NCBI RefSeq assembly: GCF_001758785.1
Contig: NZ_LROM01000096.1
Location: 23,923 to 87,922 of the forward strand
Reading direction: 5' to 3'
Length of the DNA stretch: 64,000 nucleotides
Source of the DNA: Duganella phyllosphaerae
Lineage (GTDB): Bacteria; Pseudomonadota; Gammaproteobacteria; Burkholderiales; Burkholderiaceae_D
Position 1 is the first letter of the stretch, and each line of letters starts with the position of its first letter. Positions 28,895 to 41,085 of the stretch are shown here, piece by piece. The position numbers were made by a program, and so were the translations under genes. A model generated the notes under the pieces. It saw nothing but the letters and a program-made list of their open reading frames with translations. It was not told where the DNA came from and searched no databases.

Positions 28895-29656
28895 GTGGAT
28901 TACTTGATTTTGGGTGTGGCCGCATTTGGCGCGGGACTGGTCGATGCGGTGGTGGGCGGGGGCGGGCTGATCCAGATGCCGGCGATTTTCTCGGTGTTCC
29001 CCAACACCGCGCCGGCCACCTTGATCGGCACCAATAAGCTGGCGTCGATCTTCGGCACCAGCGTGGCGGCAGTCAGTTATGCGCGCCGGGTTGTGGTGGC
29101 CTGGAGCGTCGCTGCGCCGGCGGCGTTTGCGGCGCTGATCTTCTCCTTCCTTGGCGCCTACACGGTGACCAAGGTATCGCCAGACTTTCTGCGCACGGCC
29201 TTGCCGGTGGTACTGCTGCTGGTGGCGATCTATACCTTTGCCAAGAAAGACCTGGGCTCGGTGCACGCGCCGCTCCACACTGGCCGCAAGGAGCAAACGC
29301 TGGCGCTGATCATTGGTTCGGCAATCGGCTTTTATGATGGCTTCTTCGGCCCCGGCACTGGAAGCTTTTTGGTGTTCCTGTTCGTGCGCGTGTTCGGCTT
29401 CGACTTCCTCAGCGCGTCCGCCGTCAGCAAGATTGTCAACGTCGCCTGTAACTTTGCTGCCCTGGTGTGGTTTGGTTACAGCGGACACTTGCTGTGGCAA
29501 CTGGGCTTGATGATGGCGGTGTGCCAGATCGCCGGTTCGGTGATTGGCACTGGCTTGGCGATGAAACACGGCAGTGGCTTCGTGCGCAAACTGTTCCTGA
29601 TCGTGGTGTCGGTACTGATTGCCAAGACCGGTTACGACGCCTACCTCAGATGGTAG
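28895..29656 (+). CDS. TauE/SafE (TSUP) family membrane permease
   Basis: This TSUP-family permease has about 253 residues if it starts at GTG 28895 (MDYLILGVAAFGAGLVDAVVGGGG), which fits the family length. The frame is open to 28709, but the upstream 62 codons give a Cys/His/Arg-rich stretch unlike a membrane protein. Two repeated halves are visible, each with a Gly-rich loop: GLVDAVVGGGGLIQ in the first and GFYDGFFGPGTGSFL in the second, typical of YfcA-like members. About eight membrane helices are expected. Members export or import sulfite, sulfonates or other organic anions; the substrate is not known. A terminator and two parS sites follow. Confidence 0.88.
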   Translation: MDYLILGVAAFGAGLVDAVVGGGGLIQMPAIFSVFPNTAPATLIGTNKLASIFGTSVAAVSYARRVVVAWSVAAPAAFAALIFSFLGAYTVTKVSPDFLRTALPVVLLLVAIYTFAKKDLGSVHAPLHTGRKEQTLALIIGSAIGFYDGFFGPGTGSFLVFLFVRVFGFDFLSASAVSKIVNVACNFAALVWFGYSGHLLWQLGLMMAVCQIAGSVIGTGLAMKHGSGFVRKLFLIVVSVLIAKTGYDAYLRW

Positions 29657-29667
29657 ACATGACGTGA

Positions 29668-29683
29668 TGTTTCACGTGGAACC
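29668..29683. other. parS: parS centromere site 1
   Basis: TGTTTCACGTGGAACC matches the ParB binding site (inner core GTTTCACGTGGAAC) with only the last base off. It lies 2.9 kb before parA, just downstream of the TSUP permease gene. Confidence 0.88.
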
Positions 29684-29702
29684 AACACCCGTGTGAAAAG
29701 AA

Positions 29703-29733
29703 GGGCGCTGATCGACAGACCAGCGCTTTTTTT
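29703..29733 (+). terminator. Rho-independent terminator between the parS sites
   Basis: GCGCTG and CAGCGC form a stem around a 10-base loop and are followed by seven T residues. It terminates the TSUP permease transcript and lies between the two parS sites. Confidence 0.85.
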
Positions 29734-29736
29734 CAT

Positions 29737-29752
29737 TGTTTCACGTGGAACA
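29737..29752. other. parS: parS centromere site 2
   Basis: TGTTTCACGTGGAACA is a full match to the bacterial parS pattern. It is 69 bases from site 1, in the same orientation, directly upstream of mnmG. Confidence 0.92.
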
Positions 29753-29840
29753 AAAGCAGAATATTTTTGCCTAAAAAAGTCGCAGCTACAAAAAGACTCT
29801 ATAATTTGACCTTACTCCCTCCGCTTTAAAAAATTCCATC

Positions 29841-31778
29841 ATGTTATTTCCAACTTCATTCGACGTCATCGTTGTCGGCGGTGGTCATGCCGGCACCGAG
29901 GCCGCACTTGCTTCCGCCCGCATGGGCCAGAAGACTTTGCTCTTGACGCACAACATCGAGACACTGGGCCAGATGTCCTGCAACCCCTCTATCGGCGGTA
30001 TCGGCAAAGGCCACCTGGTCAAGGAAGTCGATGCCATGGGCGGCGCCATGGCGATCGCTACCGACGAGTCGGGCATCCAGTTCCGCATTTTGAATTCCTC
30101 GAAAGGCCCGGCAGTACGCGCCACGCGCGCCCAGGCCGACCGCATCTTGTACAAGGCAGCGATCCGTTCTCGCCTGGAAAACCAGCCCAACCTGTGGCTG
30201 TTCCAGCAGGCCGTCGATGATTTGATGGTGGAGGGCGACCGCGTGGTTGGCGCCGTCACCCAGATCGGCCTGAAGTTCTTGGCGCCTGCCGTGGTGCTCA
30301 CCGCTGGTACTTTCCTCGACGGGAAGATCCATGTCGGCCTGCAAAATTACTCCGCTGGCCGCGCTGGCGACCCACCGGCGATCTCGCTGTCGGCTCGTCT
30401 GAAGGAACTGAAACTGCCGCAAGGCCGCCTGAAAACCGGCACGCCGCCGCGCCTCGACGGCCGCTCGATCGACTTCGCGCAGATGGCCGAACAGCCGGGC
30501 GACCTTGATCCGGTACCGGTGTTCTCCGTCATGGGCAACACCGCCATGCACCCGCAGCAGTTGCCATGCTGGGTCACCCACACCAATAACCAAACGCACG
30601 ACATCATCCGTGCCGGCCTTGATCGCAGTCCCATGTACACGGGCGTGATCGAAGGCGTGGGCCCGCGTTATTGCCCGTCGATCGAAGACAAGATTCACCG
30701 CTTCGCCTCGAAAGAATCGCACCAGATTTTCCTGGAACCGGAAGGCCTGACCACGCACGAATTCTATCCAAACGGCATCTCTACCAGCCTGCCGTTCGAC
30801 GTGCAAATCGCCCTGGTGCGCTCGATGAAGGGACTGGAAAACGCCCACATCCTGCGTCCGGGCTACGCCATCGAATACGATTATTTCGACCCGCGCGGCC
30901 TGAAAGCGTCGCTGGAAACCAAGGCCGTCGCTGGCCTGTATTTCGCTGGCCAGATCAATGGCACTACCGGCTACGAAGAGGCGGCAGCCCAAGGCATGCT
31001 GGCAGGTATCAACGCCGCGCTGCAAACCCAGGGCCGAGAAGCATGGACCCCGGCGCGCTCGGAAGCGTACCTGGGCGTGATGGTCGATGACCTGGTCACG
31101 CAAGGCGTGATGGAGCCGTACCGCATGTTTACCAGCCGCGCCGAGTACCGTTTGAGCCTGCGCGAAGATAATGCGGACATGCGCCTGACCGAAATCGGCC
31201 GCAAACTGGGCTGTGTTGGCGACGCCCAATGGGAGTCGTTCGACCGCAAACGCGAGGCTGTCGCTCTTGAACTCGAGCGGCTGCGTTCCACGTGGATCAA
31301 TCCCCGCATCGTCGAAGCTGCCGAATCGGAGCGCGTGATTGGCCAGGCCATCGAGCGCGAATACTCGCTGGCCGACCTGCTGCGCCGTCCCGGCGTGGGC
31401 TACGACAAGCTGATGACACTGGCTGGCATTGATGGTCGTGACCTCGCTGGTCCGGGCGTTACCGACGACGCGGTGCGCGAACAGATCGAAATCCAGCTCA
31501 AATATTCGGGCTATATCGACCGCCAGACCAAGGAAGTCGAGCGTCACGAGCACTACGAAAACCTCAAATTGCCCGAGGGTTTCAACTACCTGGACATCAC
31601 TGCGCTGTCGGTGGAAGTGCGCCAGAAGCTGCACGCCCAGCGTCCGGAAACCCTGGGCCAGGCCTCGCGCATCTCCGGTGTAACCCCGGCCGCGATCTCG
31701 CTGCTGCTGGTACACCTGAAAAAAGTGGGCTTCGGCGGCTTCCTCAACAAGGAGATGAAAGACGAGGTGGTGCAATGA
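29841..31778 (+). CDS. mnmG: tRNA uridine-5-carboxymethylaminomethyl(34) synthesis enzyme
   Basis: MnmG (GidA), with MnmE, installs the cmnm5 group on U34 of tRNAs that read NNA/NNG codons. The product has 645 residues. The FAD-binding [10 protein letters not shown] motif spans about residues 13-22, and [19 protein letters not shown] and [14 protein letters not shown] are strongly conserved family segments. The C-terminal helical domain is complete. A -10-like TATAAT stands at 29800-29805. It overlaps rsmG by four bases (ATGA), and parAB follow, the classic origin-proximal order. A parS-like GTTCCACGTGGATC occurs inside the gene at 31285-31298. Confidence 0.98.
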   Translation: MLFPTSFDVIVVGGGHAGTEAALASARMGQKTLLLTHNIETLGQMSCNPSIGGIGKGHLVKEVDAMGGAMAIATDESGIQFRILNSSKGPAVRATRAQADRILYKAAIRSRLENQPNLWLFQQAVDDLMVEGDRVVGAVTQIGLKFLAPAVVLTAGTFLDGKIHVGLQNYSAGRAGDPPAISLSARLKELKLPQGRLKTGTPPRLDGRSIDFAQMAEQPGDLDPVPVFSVMGNTAMHPQQLPCWVTHTNNQTHDIIRAGLDRSPMYTGVIEGVGPRYCPSIEDKIHRFASKESHQIFLEPEGLTTHEFYPNGISTSLPFDVQIALVRSMKGLENAHILRPGYAIEYDYFDPRGLKASLETKAVAGLYFAGQINGTTGYEEAAAQGMLAGINAALQTQGREAWTPARSEAYLGVMVDDLVTQGVMEPYRMFTSRAEYRLSLREDNADMRLTEIGRKLGCVGDAQWESFDRKREAVALELERLRSTWINPRIVEAAESERVIGQAIEREYSLADLLRRPGVGYDKLMTLAGIDGRDLAGPGVTDDAVREQIEIQLKYSGYIDRQTKEVERHEHYENLKLPEGFNYLDITALSVEVRQKLHAQRPETLGQASRISGVTPAAISLLLVHLKKVGFGGFLNKEMKDEVVQ

Positions 31779-32434
31779 AGGTGTTCGATCGCGCTGTCGT
31801 CGCTGATGTTTTACGCACCGGAATCGCCGGCCTCGCGCTCGATTTGAGCGAAGTGCAGGTCGAAAAATTGCTCGACTACCTGGCCCTGCTCAACAAGTGG
31901 AACTCGGTGTACAACCTGACGTCGGTGCGCGATCCGCTGCAGATGGTCACGCTGCACTTGCTCGATTCCCTGGCAGCCGTTTCGGCGTTCGCAGGCGCCA
32001 AAAACGTGCTGGACGTAGGCGCGGGCGGTGGTTTGCCAGGCATGGTGCTGGCCATTAGCCGGCCCGACATGAACGTGTCGATGATTGACACCGTGCACAA
32101 GAAAACTGCTTTCCTGAACCAGGTCAAAGCGGAGCTGGAACTGACCAACGTGACGGTGTACACCAAGCGCGTGGAACAGCTGGAAGTGAAAACCAAGTTC
32201 GACGTGATTACCTCGCGCGCTTTTGCCGACCTGTCGGACTTCGTCAACTGGTCGGGGCATCTGCTGGAAGAGGGCGGCCAATTCATCGCCTTGAAAGGCA
32301 CGGCGCCAGCGGAAGAACGCGAACGACTGCCAGAGCCGTGGAAGGTGCAGAAACTGGAGCCTTTGCAGGTGCCGGGGCTGGAGGCGGAGCGTCATCTGGT
32401 GTTCATCAAATCAGAGCAAACCGAAACGGTGTAA
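31775..32434 (+). CDS. rsmG: 16S rRNA (guanine(527)-N(7))-methyltransferase
   Basis: RsmG (GidB) makes m7G527 in 16S rRNA; its loss gives low-level streptomycin resistance in many bacteria. The product has 219 residues. The SAM-binding motif [16 protein letters not shown] is near residue 75, preceded by [15 protein letters not shown], which is strongly conserved, and followed by TSRAFADL. It overlaps the mnmG stop by four bases, so translation is probably coupled. Its stop codon lies within the first of the 17-base repeats that precede parA. Confidence 0.97.
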   Translation: MKVFDRAVVADVLRTGIAGLALDLSEVQVEKLLDYLALLNKWNSVYNLTSVRDPLQMVTLHLLDSLAAVSAFAGAKNVLDVGAGGGLPGMVLAISRPDMNVSMIDTVHKKTAFLNQVKAELELTNVTVYTKRVEQLEVKTKFDVITSRAFADLSDFVNWSGHLLEEGGQFIALKGTAPAEERERLPEPWKVQKLEPLQVPGLEAERHLVFIKSEQTETV

Positions 32435-32509
32435 ATCATTTAAACGATATAAATGATTTATGCGAAATAAACAGTATAAATCGTTTAAACGGTATAAATA
32501 ATTAAAGAG
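32430..32509. repeat. Four iteron-like 17-base repeats upstream of parA
   Basis: Four related units start at 32430 (TGTAAATCATTTAAACG), 32448 (TATAAATGATTTATGCG), 32475 (TATAAATCGTTTAAACG) and 32493 (TATAAATAATTAAAGAG). They form two tandem pairs, each with 18-base spacing, 27 bases apart. Superimposed dyads include AAATCATTTA / TAAATGATTT (32433-32459) and the perfect CGTTTAAACG (32482-32491). The region is extremely AT-rich for this genome. It must contain the parA promoter and may be an operator. Confidence 0.75.
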
Positions 32510-32528
32510 AAAAGACGATAACAAATAC

Positions 32529-33299
32529 ATGGCGAAAATTTTCTGCGTAGCGAATCAGAAGGGCGGGGTGGGCAAGACCACCACCACCGTCAACCTGGCG
32601 GCCGGCCTGGCAAAGCTGAACCAGCGCGTGCTGCTGGTGGACCTGGACCCGCAGGGCAACGCCACCATGGGCGCAGGCATCAACAAGGCCGGCCTGGCCG
32701 CCTCCACCTACGAGGTGATGCTGGGCGAATCCGACGTGGCCACCGCGCGCCTGCGTTCGGAGGCAGGCAGGTTCGACGTGCTGCCATCGAACCGCGAACT
32801 GGCTGGCGCCGAGGTGGAGATGGTGGTGCTCGACAACCGCGAGCGGCGCCTCAAGTTGGCATTGGCGGCAGTGGACCAGGACTACGATTTTATTTTGATC
32901 GACTGCCCGCCCGCACTGTCGATGTTGACCCTGAACGGCCTGTGCGCCGCCCACGGCGTGATCATCCCGATGCAGTGCGAGTACTACGCACTGGAAGGCT
33001 TGTCCGACCTGGTCAACACCATCAAGAAGGTGCACGCCAACCTGAACCAGGACTTGAAAATCATCGGCTTGCTGCGCGTGATGTTCGATCCGCGCATGAC
33101 GCTGTCGCAGCAGGTGTCCGCCCAGCTCGAACAGCACTTCGGCGACAAGGTCTTCAAAACCATCATCCCGCGCAACGTGCGTCTGGCTGAAGCGCCGTCG
33201 TATGGCATGCCCGGCGTCACGTTCGATCCATCGTCCAAGGGCGCGCAGGCGTATATCGCCTTTGGCGCCGAGATGGTCGAACGCATCAAGAAAATGTAA
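32529..33299 (+). CDS. parA: Chromosome partitioning ATPase ParA (Soj)
   Basis: ParA is a deviant-Walker ATPase that binds the nucleoid and moves ParB-parS complexes, so segregating the origin region. The product has 256 residues and is of the short chromosomal (Soj) type without a DNA-binding N-terminal domain. The deviant Walker A is KGGVGKTTT at residues 11-19 with the signature Lys11, and switch motifs DLDPQGNATMG and DCPPALSML follow. parB begins 20 bases downstream. Two perfect or near-perfect parS sites lie 2.8 kb upstream. Confidence 0.97.
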   Translation: MAKIFCVANQKGGVGKTTTTVNLAAGLAKLNQRVLLVDLDPQGNATMGAGINKAGLAASTYEVMLGESDVATARLRSEAGRFDVLPSNRELAGAEVEMVVLDNRERRLKLALAAVDQDYDFILIDCPPALSMLTLNGLCAAHGVIIPMQCEYYALEGLSDLVNTIKKVHANLNQDLKIIGLLRVMFDPRMTLSQQVSAQLEQHFGDKVFKTIIPRNVRLAEAPSYGMPGVTFDPSSKGAQAYIAFGAEMVERIKKM

Positions 33300-33319
33300 C
33301 GCATTCTTCATACATATAT

Positions 33320-34201
33320 ATGGCAACCAAAAAACTCAAAGGCCTGGGGCGCGGCCTCGACGCGCTGCTCGGCGGCGACGACAAGGCGCCTGACGCCAAC
33401 ACGCCGTCCGAATTGCCGGTCACGCAAATGCAGGCCGGCAAATACCAGCCGCGCACGCGCATGGACGAGGGCGGCCTGCAGGAACTGGCCGCGTCGATCA
33501 AAACCCAGGGCATCATGCAACCGATCCTGGTGCGCCCGGTCGGCAGCGACCCGCTGACCGGCGCGGTCACCTACGAGATCATCGCCGGCGAACGGCGTTT
33601 CCGCGCGGCGCAACTGGCCGGGCTGGAAGTATTGCCGGTGCTGGTACGCAACGTCGACGACCAGGCCGCCGCCGCCATGGCGCTGATCGAGAACATGCAG
33701 CGCGAGGATCTCAATCCGCTGGAGGAAGCGCAAGGTATCCACCGCCTGATCACCGATTTCAGCTTTACCCACGAGCAGGCAGCGAACGCCGTCGGTCGGT
33801 CGCGCAGCGCCGTGTCCAATTTATTGCGCCTGATGAATCTGGCCAGCAGCGTGCAAACCATGCTGATGGCCGGCGATATCGACATGGGCCACGCGCGCGC
33901 GCTGCTGGCGGTCGATGCTGCCACGCAAATCAACCTGGCCAACACGGTCGTTGCCAAACGGCTATCGGTACGCGAAACCGAAAAACTGGTGACGCGCACG
34001 CTGGAAGAACAGCAGGCGGCGCCGACCGAAGCGCGCCAGAAGGAAAAGTCCGGAGATATCACCAGGCTGGAAGAAGAACTATCGGACAAGCTGGCCACGC
34101 CGGTGGTGTTCAAGATGGGCAGCAAGGGGCGCGGCCAGATGATCATCGATTTTGCCGACCTCGACATTCTCGATGGTGTTTTGGCAAGACTGCGGGCGTA
34201 G
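33320..34201 (+). CDS. parB: Chromosome partitioning protein ParB (Spo0J)
   Basis: ParB is a CTP-dependent sliding clamp that loads at parS. The product has 293 residues. The N-terminus carries the LGRGLDALL segment that stimulates ParA. The CTP-binding domain includes the GERRFR motif at residues 90-95 and ENMQREDLNPLEEAQ. A helix-turn-helix domain (HEQAANAVGRSRSAVSNLLRLM) follows, and a C-terminal dimerisation domain ends the protein. It follows parA by 20 bases and has no clear ribosome site of its own. Confidence 0.97.
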   Translation: MATKKLKGLGRGLDALLGGDDKAPDANTPSELPVTQMQAGKYQPRTRMDEGGLQELAASIKTQGIMQPILVRPVGSDPLTGAVTYEIIAGERRFRAAQLAGLEVLPVLVRNVDDQAAAAMALIENMQREDLNPLEEAQGIHRLITDFSFTHEQAANAVGRSRSAVSNLLRLMNLASSVQTMLMAGDIDMGHARALLAVDAATQINLANTVVAKRLSVRETEKLVTRTLEEQQAAPTEARQKEKSGDITRLEEELSDKLATPVVFKMGSKGRGQMIIDFADLDILDGVLARLRA

Positions 34202-34449
34202 TTCACGGTATTGCCAGAAATTCGTCGTCCTCGCGAAAGCGGGGATCCATGCTGAGCATCAACTCAGATGGTCTATGGAACCCCGCCTGCGCGCGGATGA
34301 CGGATCTTGGCGGCACTGTTGATTTTTGGGAATCAACTGCTCATTTTCCTCTTTTACCCCATCTGGCGCCAAAGTGGTGCAACGCGTTTGGAAATGTTTA
34401 TAAAAGCGTCTCATTCACGCACTAAATGCTCTGGTGCGGTGCACCATGT
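34202..34449. other. Intergenic stretch between parB and the atp promoter
   Basis: This gap has no gene. It holds a REP-like inverted repeat (34223-34302), a hairpin GTTGATT/AATCAAC (34318-34337) without a T-run, and a dyad TGGTGC-GGT-GCACCA (34432-34446) just before the atp -35 element. Confidence 0.6.
34223..34302. repeat. REP-like inverted repeat
   Basis: GTCGTCCTCGCGAAAGCGG followed by GGATCCAT faces CTATGGAACCCCGCCTGCGC followed by GCGGATGAC. It is the same family as the repeat at 12.0 kb and may terminate parAB transcription. Confidence 0.65.
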
Positions 34450-34479
34450 TTGACGTGATACATGAAAGACACATATAAT
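34450..34479 (+). promoter_or_regulatory. Sigma70-type promoter of the atp operon
   Basis: TTGACG at 34450-34455 and TATAAT at 34474-34479 are 18 bases apart, 41 bases before the atpI start. The dyad TGGTGC-GGT-GCACCA ends four bases before the -35 element and could bind a regulator. Confidence 0.85.
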
Positions 34480-34520
34480 CACGCGTCTTTGAGTTTATCG
34501 GTGTTTTTTTGGAGCTCGCA

Positions 34521-34886
34521 GTGCGTAAAACGACGAGTGTTTCCAGGCCGATGTTTAAAGTCGTCGCCCTCCAGTTGGCCATCGCAACTGGGTTCGCCTT
34601 GCTCGCCTGGAACCTCGGTGGAGTACTCAAAGCATGGTCGGCCGCCTATGGCGGAGCAATCGCAGTCATCGGGAGCCTGGTGTACGCGATGATCGTCATG
34701 GGCGCAACGAATGATCCAAAAAAGACTTTCCGGACGCATTTTCGCGCGGAAATGGTCAAGTTTTCCGTCACTGCAGCGCTGTTTATTGTCGCGCTGGTGC
34801 TATTTTCATCGGCCGCTTGGTTATGGCTGATCTTGGGATTCGCGGTAGCAACCATGGCGTATTGGTTTGCACTGCTTGCAGTTTAA
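34521..34886 (+). CDS. atpI: ATP synthase subunit I
   Basis: AtpI is a small membrane protein that helps assemble the c-ring and opens many proteobacterial atp operons. The product has 121 residues with four predicted membrane helices. GTG at 34521 was chosen because GGAG lies six bases upstream; a TTG at 34509 would precede that ribosome site. The sequence is weakly conserved, as usual for AtpI, and the call leans on position directly before atpB. It is the first gene after the operon promoter. Confidence 0.85.
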   Translation: MRKTTSVSRPMFKVVALQLAIATGFALLAWNLGGVLKAWSAAYGGAIAVIGSLVYAMIVMGATNDPKKTFRTHFRAEMVKFSVTAALFIVALVLFSSAAWLWLILGFAVATMAYWFALLAV

Positions 34887-35705
<819 letters not shown>

Positions 35706-35756
35706 TCACCAACTTGATTCGTTTTATTTTTTAGTATCTTTCGTTTTTTAAATTAG

Positions 35757-36047
<291 letters not shown>

Positions 36048-36084
36048 TACTGCTCCAACCGGGGAAACTAATTAGGAGCAAGGT

Positions 36085-36555
36085 ATGAACGTTAATATGT
36101 CGCTCATCGGCCAGATGATCACCTTCGCGGTGCTCGTATGGTTCTCGATGAAATTCGTATTCCCGGCGCTGAACACCGCGCTGGACGAGCGTGCCAAGCG
36201 TATCGCCGATGGTCTGGCAGCAGCCGACCAAGGCAAGGCTTCGATGGCAGTCGCTGAAAAGCGCGCTGCCGAAGCCCTGACCTCCGCCCGTGACGAAGCT
36301 GCCCAGCGCGTCGCGGACGCAGAAAAGCGTGCGCAACTGGTCGCAGAAGAAATCAAGACCAACGCCAAAGCTGAAGCCGACCGCATCATTGCGCAAGCCA
36401 AGGCAGAAGCCGATCAGCAAGTTACCCAGGCCCGCGAAGCACTGCGCGCCCAGGTAGCCGACCTGGCGGTCAAAGGCGCCGAGCAGATCCTGAAGCGCGA
36501 AGTCAACGCGTCGGCCCACGCCGACCTGCTGGCCCGCCTCGCGACTGAGCTGTAA
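36085..36555 (+). CDS. atpF: F0F1 ATP synthase subunit b
   Basis: Subunit b is the peripheral stalk. The product has 156 residues with a single N-terminal membrane helix (about 5-26) followed by a long charged Ala/Glu/Lys-rich coiled coil. It binds delta through its C-terminus. atpH starts two bases after its stop, so translation is coupled. Confidence 0.96.
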   Translation: MNVNMSLIGQMITFAVLVWFSMKFVFPALNTALDERAKRIADGLAAADQGKASMAVAEKRAAEALTSARDEAAQRVADAEKRAQLVAEEIKTNAKAEADRIIAQAKAEADQQVTQAREALRAQVADLAVKGAEQILKREVNASAHADLLARLATEL

Positions 36556-36557
36556 TC

Positions 36558-37091
36558 ATGGCTGAACTCGCAACCGTCGCCCGTCCTTACGCGGAAGCCC
36601 TCTTCCGCGTAGCCCAAGCCGGCAACCTCGCGCAGTGGTCCGATCTGGTGTCCGAAATGGCCCAGATCGGCAGCAATGCCGATGTGCAGGACTATGCCCG
36701 CAATCCGAAAGTGTCGGAGAGCGAACTCGCCGCCACCATCGCGTCGCTGGTGAAATCGCCGATGACCGCAGAAGCGAACAACTTCCTCGGCATGGTGGTC
36801 GCCAATGGCCGCATCGAATTGCTGCCGGAAATCGGCGCCCAGTTCCAACTGCTCAAAAATGGTGCAGAAGGTGCTGCGGATGCTGACATCACGAGCGCGT
36901 TCGATCTGAGCGCCGCCCAGCTGTCCGATCTGGTCGCCACGCTGGAAAAGAAATTCAGCCGCAAGCTTAACCCGACTGTCACGGTCGACCCATCGTTGAT
37001 CGGTGGTGTGCGCGTGGTAGTGGGCGACGAAGTGCTCGACACTTCGGTCCGCGCCAAGCTGCAACAGATGCACGTCGCGCTGGTTCAGTAA
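36558..37091 (+). CDS. atpH: F0F1 ATP synthase subunit delta
   Basis: Delta joins the peripheral stalk to the top of the F1 hexamer. The product has 177 residues. It starts [19 protein letters not shown], the usual opening of delta, and ends with [18 protein letters not shown], the conserved C-terminal signature. It lies two bases after atpF and 68 bases before atpA. Confidence 0.96.
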   Translation: MAELATVARPYAEALFRVAQAGNLAQWSDLVSEMAQIGSNADVQDYARNPKVSESELAATIASLVKSPMTAEANNFLGMVVANGRIELLPEIGAQFQLLKNGAEGAADADITSAFDLSAAQLSDLVATLEKKFSRKLNPTVTVDPSLIGGVRVVVGDEVLDTSVRAKLQQMHVALVQ

Positions 37092-37159
37092 GAACCCGCT
37101 GGCTACGGCAGACCAAACATACCCTCGCGCAAGCGGAGAGAACTAAATTAGGAGTTAGC

Positions 37160-38701
37160 ATGCAACTCAACCCATCTGAAATCAGCGAGCTGATCAAGAG
37201 CCGGATTCAAGGCATTGACAGCGGCGCTGAAGTGCGCAATCAAGGCACGGTGATTTCCGTAGCCGACGGTATCTGCCGCATCCACGGTCTGTCGGACGTA
37301 ATGCAAGGCGAGATGCTGGAATTCCCGGGCAATACCTTCGGCCTGGCCATGAACCTGGAGCGCGACTCCGTCGGTTCCGTGATCCTGGGTGCTTACGAGC
37401 ACATCTCGGAAGGCGACACGGTCAAGTGCACCGGCCGCATCCTGGAAGTACCAGTCGGTCCTGAACTGCGTGGCCGCGTGGTCAACGCCCTGGGCCAGCC
37501 GATCGACGGCAAAGGTCCTGTCGATGCGAAGATGACCTCGCCAATCGAAAAGATCGCACCGGGCGTTATCGCCCGTGAATCCGTTTCGCAGCCGATGCAA
37601 ACCGGCCTGAAATCGATCGACGCGATGGTACCAATTGGCCGTGGCCAGCGCGAGCTGATCATTGGCGACCGTCAAACCGGTAAGTCCGCCGTTGCAGTTG
37701 ATGCGATCATCAACCAAAAAGGTCAGGGCATGACCTGTATCTACGTGGCGATCGGTCAAAAAGCGTCGACCATCAAGAATATCGTGCGTTCGCTGGAACA
37801 GCACGGCGCCATGGAATACACGATCGTCGTCGCGGCCACCGCGTCGGAATCGGCTGCCATGCAGTACATCTCGGCATACTCGGGTTGCACCATGGGCGAA
37901 TACTTCCGCGACCGCGGTGAAGACGCCCTGATCGTGTACGATGACCTGTCGAAGCAAGCAGTTGCCTACCGTCAGATTTCGCTGTTGCTGCGCCGCCCAC
38001 CAGGCCGCGAAGCGTACCCAGGCGACGTGTTCTACCTGCACTCGCGCCTGCTGGAACGCGCAGCCCGCGTGAACGCCGACTACGTGTCCGCTTTCACCAA
38101 CGGCGCCGTCACCGGCAAGACCGGTTCGCTGACCGCACTGCCGATCATCGAAACGCAAGCTGGCGACGTGTCGGCCTTCGTGCCAACCAACGTGATTTCG
38201 ATTACCGACGGTCAGATCTTCCTGGAAACTTCGCTGTTCAATTCCGGTATCCGTCCTGCGATTAACGCCGGTATTTCGGTGTCGCGCGTTGGTGGTGCTG
38301 CCCAGACCAAGGTCATCAAAAACCTGTCCGGCGGTATCCGTACCGACTTGGCCCAGTACCGTGAACTGGCTGCGTTCGCGCAGTTCGCGTCCGACCTGGA
38401 CGAATCGACCCGCAAGCAGCTGGACCGTGGTGCCCGCGTCACCGAGCTGCTCAAGCAAGCCCAGTACTCGCCACTGTCGATCTCGCTGATGGCTGCCTCG
38501 CTGTTCGCTGTGAACAAGGGCTACCTGGACGACGTCGAAGTGAAGAAAGTACTGCCATTCGAAGCCGGCCTGCACGCTTACCTGAAGACCAAGCAAGCTG
38601 ACCTGCTGTCGAAGATTGAATCGTCGAAGCAACTGGACAAAGACGGCGAAGCAACGCTGGCTGCCGCCATTGCCGACTTCAAGAAATCCGGCGCATTTTA
38701 A
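37160..38701 (+). CDS. atpA: F0F1 ATP synthase subunit alpha
   Basis: Alpha carries the non-catalytic nucleotide sites of F1. The product has 513 residues, the standard length. It begins [16 protein letters not shown], with Walker [14 protein letters not shown] near residue 170 and the arginine-finger region [18 protein letters not shown] lies eight bases before the start. A long GC-rich hairpin directly follows the stop. Confidence 0.98.
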   Translation: MQLNPSEISELIKSRIQGIDSGAEVRNQGTVISVADGICRIHGLSDVMQGEMLEFPGNTFGLAMNLERDSVGSVILGAYEHISEGDTVKCTGRILEVPVGPELRGRVVNALGQPIDGKGPVDAKMTSPIEKIAPGVIARESVSQPMQTGLKSIDAMVPIGRGQRELIIGDRQTGKSAVAVDAIINQKGQGMTCIYVAIGQKASTIKNIVRSLEQHGAMEYTIVVAATASESAAMQYISAYSGCTMGEYFRDRGEDALIVYDDLSKQAVAYRQISLLLRRPPGREAYPGDVFYLHSRLLERAARVNADYVSAFTNGAVTGKTGSLTALPIIETQAGDVSAFVPTNVISITDGQIFLETSLFNSGIRPAINAGISVSRVGGAAQTKVIKNLSGGIRTDLAQYRELAAFAQFASDLDESTRKQLDRGARVTELLKQAQYSPLSISLMAASLFAVNKGYLDDVEVKKVLPFEAGLHAYLKTKQADLLSKIESSKQLDKDGEATLAAAIADFKKSGAF

Positions 38702-38709
38702 GGTGCTTG

Positions 38710-38736
38710 ACGGCGCCGGGCTTGCCCCGGCGCCGT
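38710..38736 (+). other. Stable hairpin between atpA and atpG
   Basis: ACGGCGCCGGG and CCCGGCGCCGT pair perfectly over 11 bases around a 5-base loop. There is no T-run, so it is not a classical terminator. It may protect or define the end of an mRNA segment and tune the alpha-to-gamma ratio. Confidence 0.7.
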
Positions 38737-38762
38737 CCTCAGCGCAGAAGGAGTAAGGACTC

Positions 38763-39638
38763 ATGGCAGTAGGCAAAGAGATACGTGGCAAGATCAAGAG
38801 CGTAGAAAATACGAAGAAGATCACGAAGGCGATGGAAATGGTTGCCGCATCGAAAATGCGCAAAGCGCAGGACCGTATGCGCGCCGCCCGTCCCTACAGT
38901 GAAAAGATTCGCAATATCGCCGCCAATCTGGCCGCCGCCAATCCGGAATACACGCACCCGTTCCTGGCTGAAGAGCAAAAGGAATCGGCCAAGAAAGTTG
39001 GCTTCATCATCGTTACCACCGACAAAGGTCTGTGCGGCGGTATGAACACCAACATCTTGCGCATGGTGACGCAGAAATCCCGCGAGCTGGAAACAGCTGG
39101 CAACAAGATTGCGGCAGTTGCCATCGGTAACAAAGGTTTGGGGTTTTTGAATCGCGTAGGCGTTCCTGTGGTCGCGCAAGTGACCCAGATCGGCGACACG
39201 CCGCACCTGGAAAAATTGATCGGACCTGTCAAGGTCATGCTCGAGAAATTCCAGAACGGTGAAGTCGACGCCGTGTACATCTGCTACACCAAGTTTATCA
39301 ACACCATGAAGCAAGAGCCGGTCGTGCAGCAGTTGCTGCCACTGCCAGCTGCCACGAAACAGGCGGACGCAGGTAATCACAACTGGGATTACATCTACGA
39401 ACCTGACGCGGCTGCGGTGATTGACGAACTGCTCGAGCGCTATGTAGAAGCGCTGGTGTACCAGTCGGTCGCGGAAAATCTGGCGTCCGAGCAATCGGCG
39501 CGCATGGTCGCGATGAAGGCCGCCAGCGACAACGCTGGTAGCGTCATCGGTGAACTGAAGCTGATCTATAACAAGACGCGTCAGGCTGCGATTACCAAAG
39601 AACTCTCCGAAATCGTCGCCGGTGCGGCAGCGGTTTAA
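38763..39638 (+). CDS. atpG: F0F1 ATP synthase subunit gamma
   Basis: Gamma is the central rotor shaft. The product has 291 residues. The N-terminal helix has the conserved [20 protein letters not shown] segment (given as a landmark), the centre holds [13 protein letters not shown], and the C-terminal helix [19 protein letters not shown] is complete. AAGGAG stands nine bases upstream. It lies between atpA and atpD as in nearly all bacteria. Confidence 0.98.
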   Translation: MAVGKEIRGKIKSVENTKKITKAMEMVAASKMRKAQDRMRAARPYSEKIRNIAANLAAANPEYTHPFLAEEQKESAKKVGFIIVTTDKGLCGGMNTNILRMVTQKSRELETAGNKIAAVAIGNKGLGFLNRVGVPVVAQVTQIGDTPHLEKLIGPVKVMLEKFQNGEVDAVYICYTKFINTMKQEPVVQQLLPLPAATKQADAGNHNWDYIYEPDAAAVIDELLERYVEALVYQSVAENLASEQSARMVAMKAASDNAGSVIGELKLIYNKTRQAAITKELSEIVAGAAAV

Positions 39639-41069
<1,431 letters not shown>

Positions 41070-41085
41070 TTGTTGAAAGAAACTC

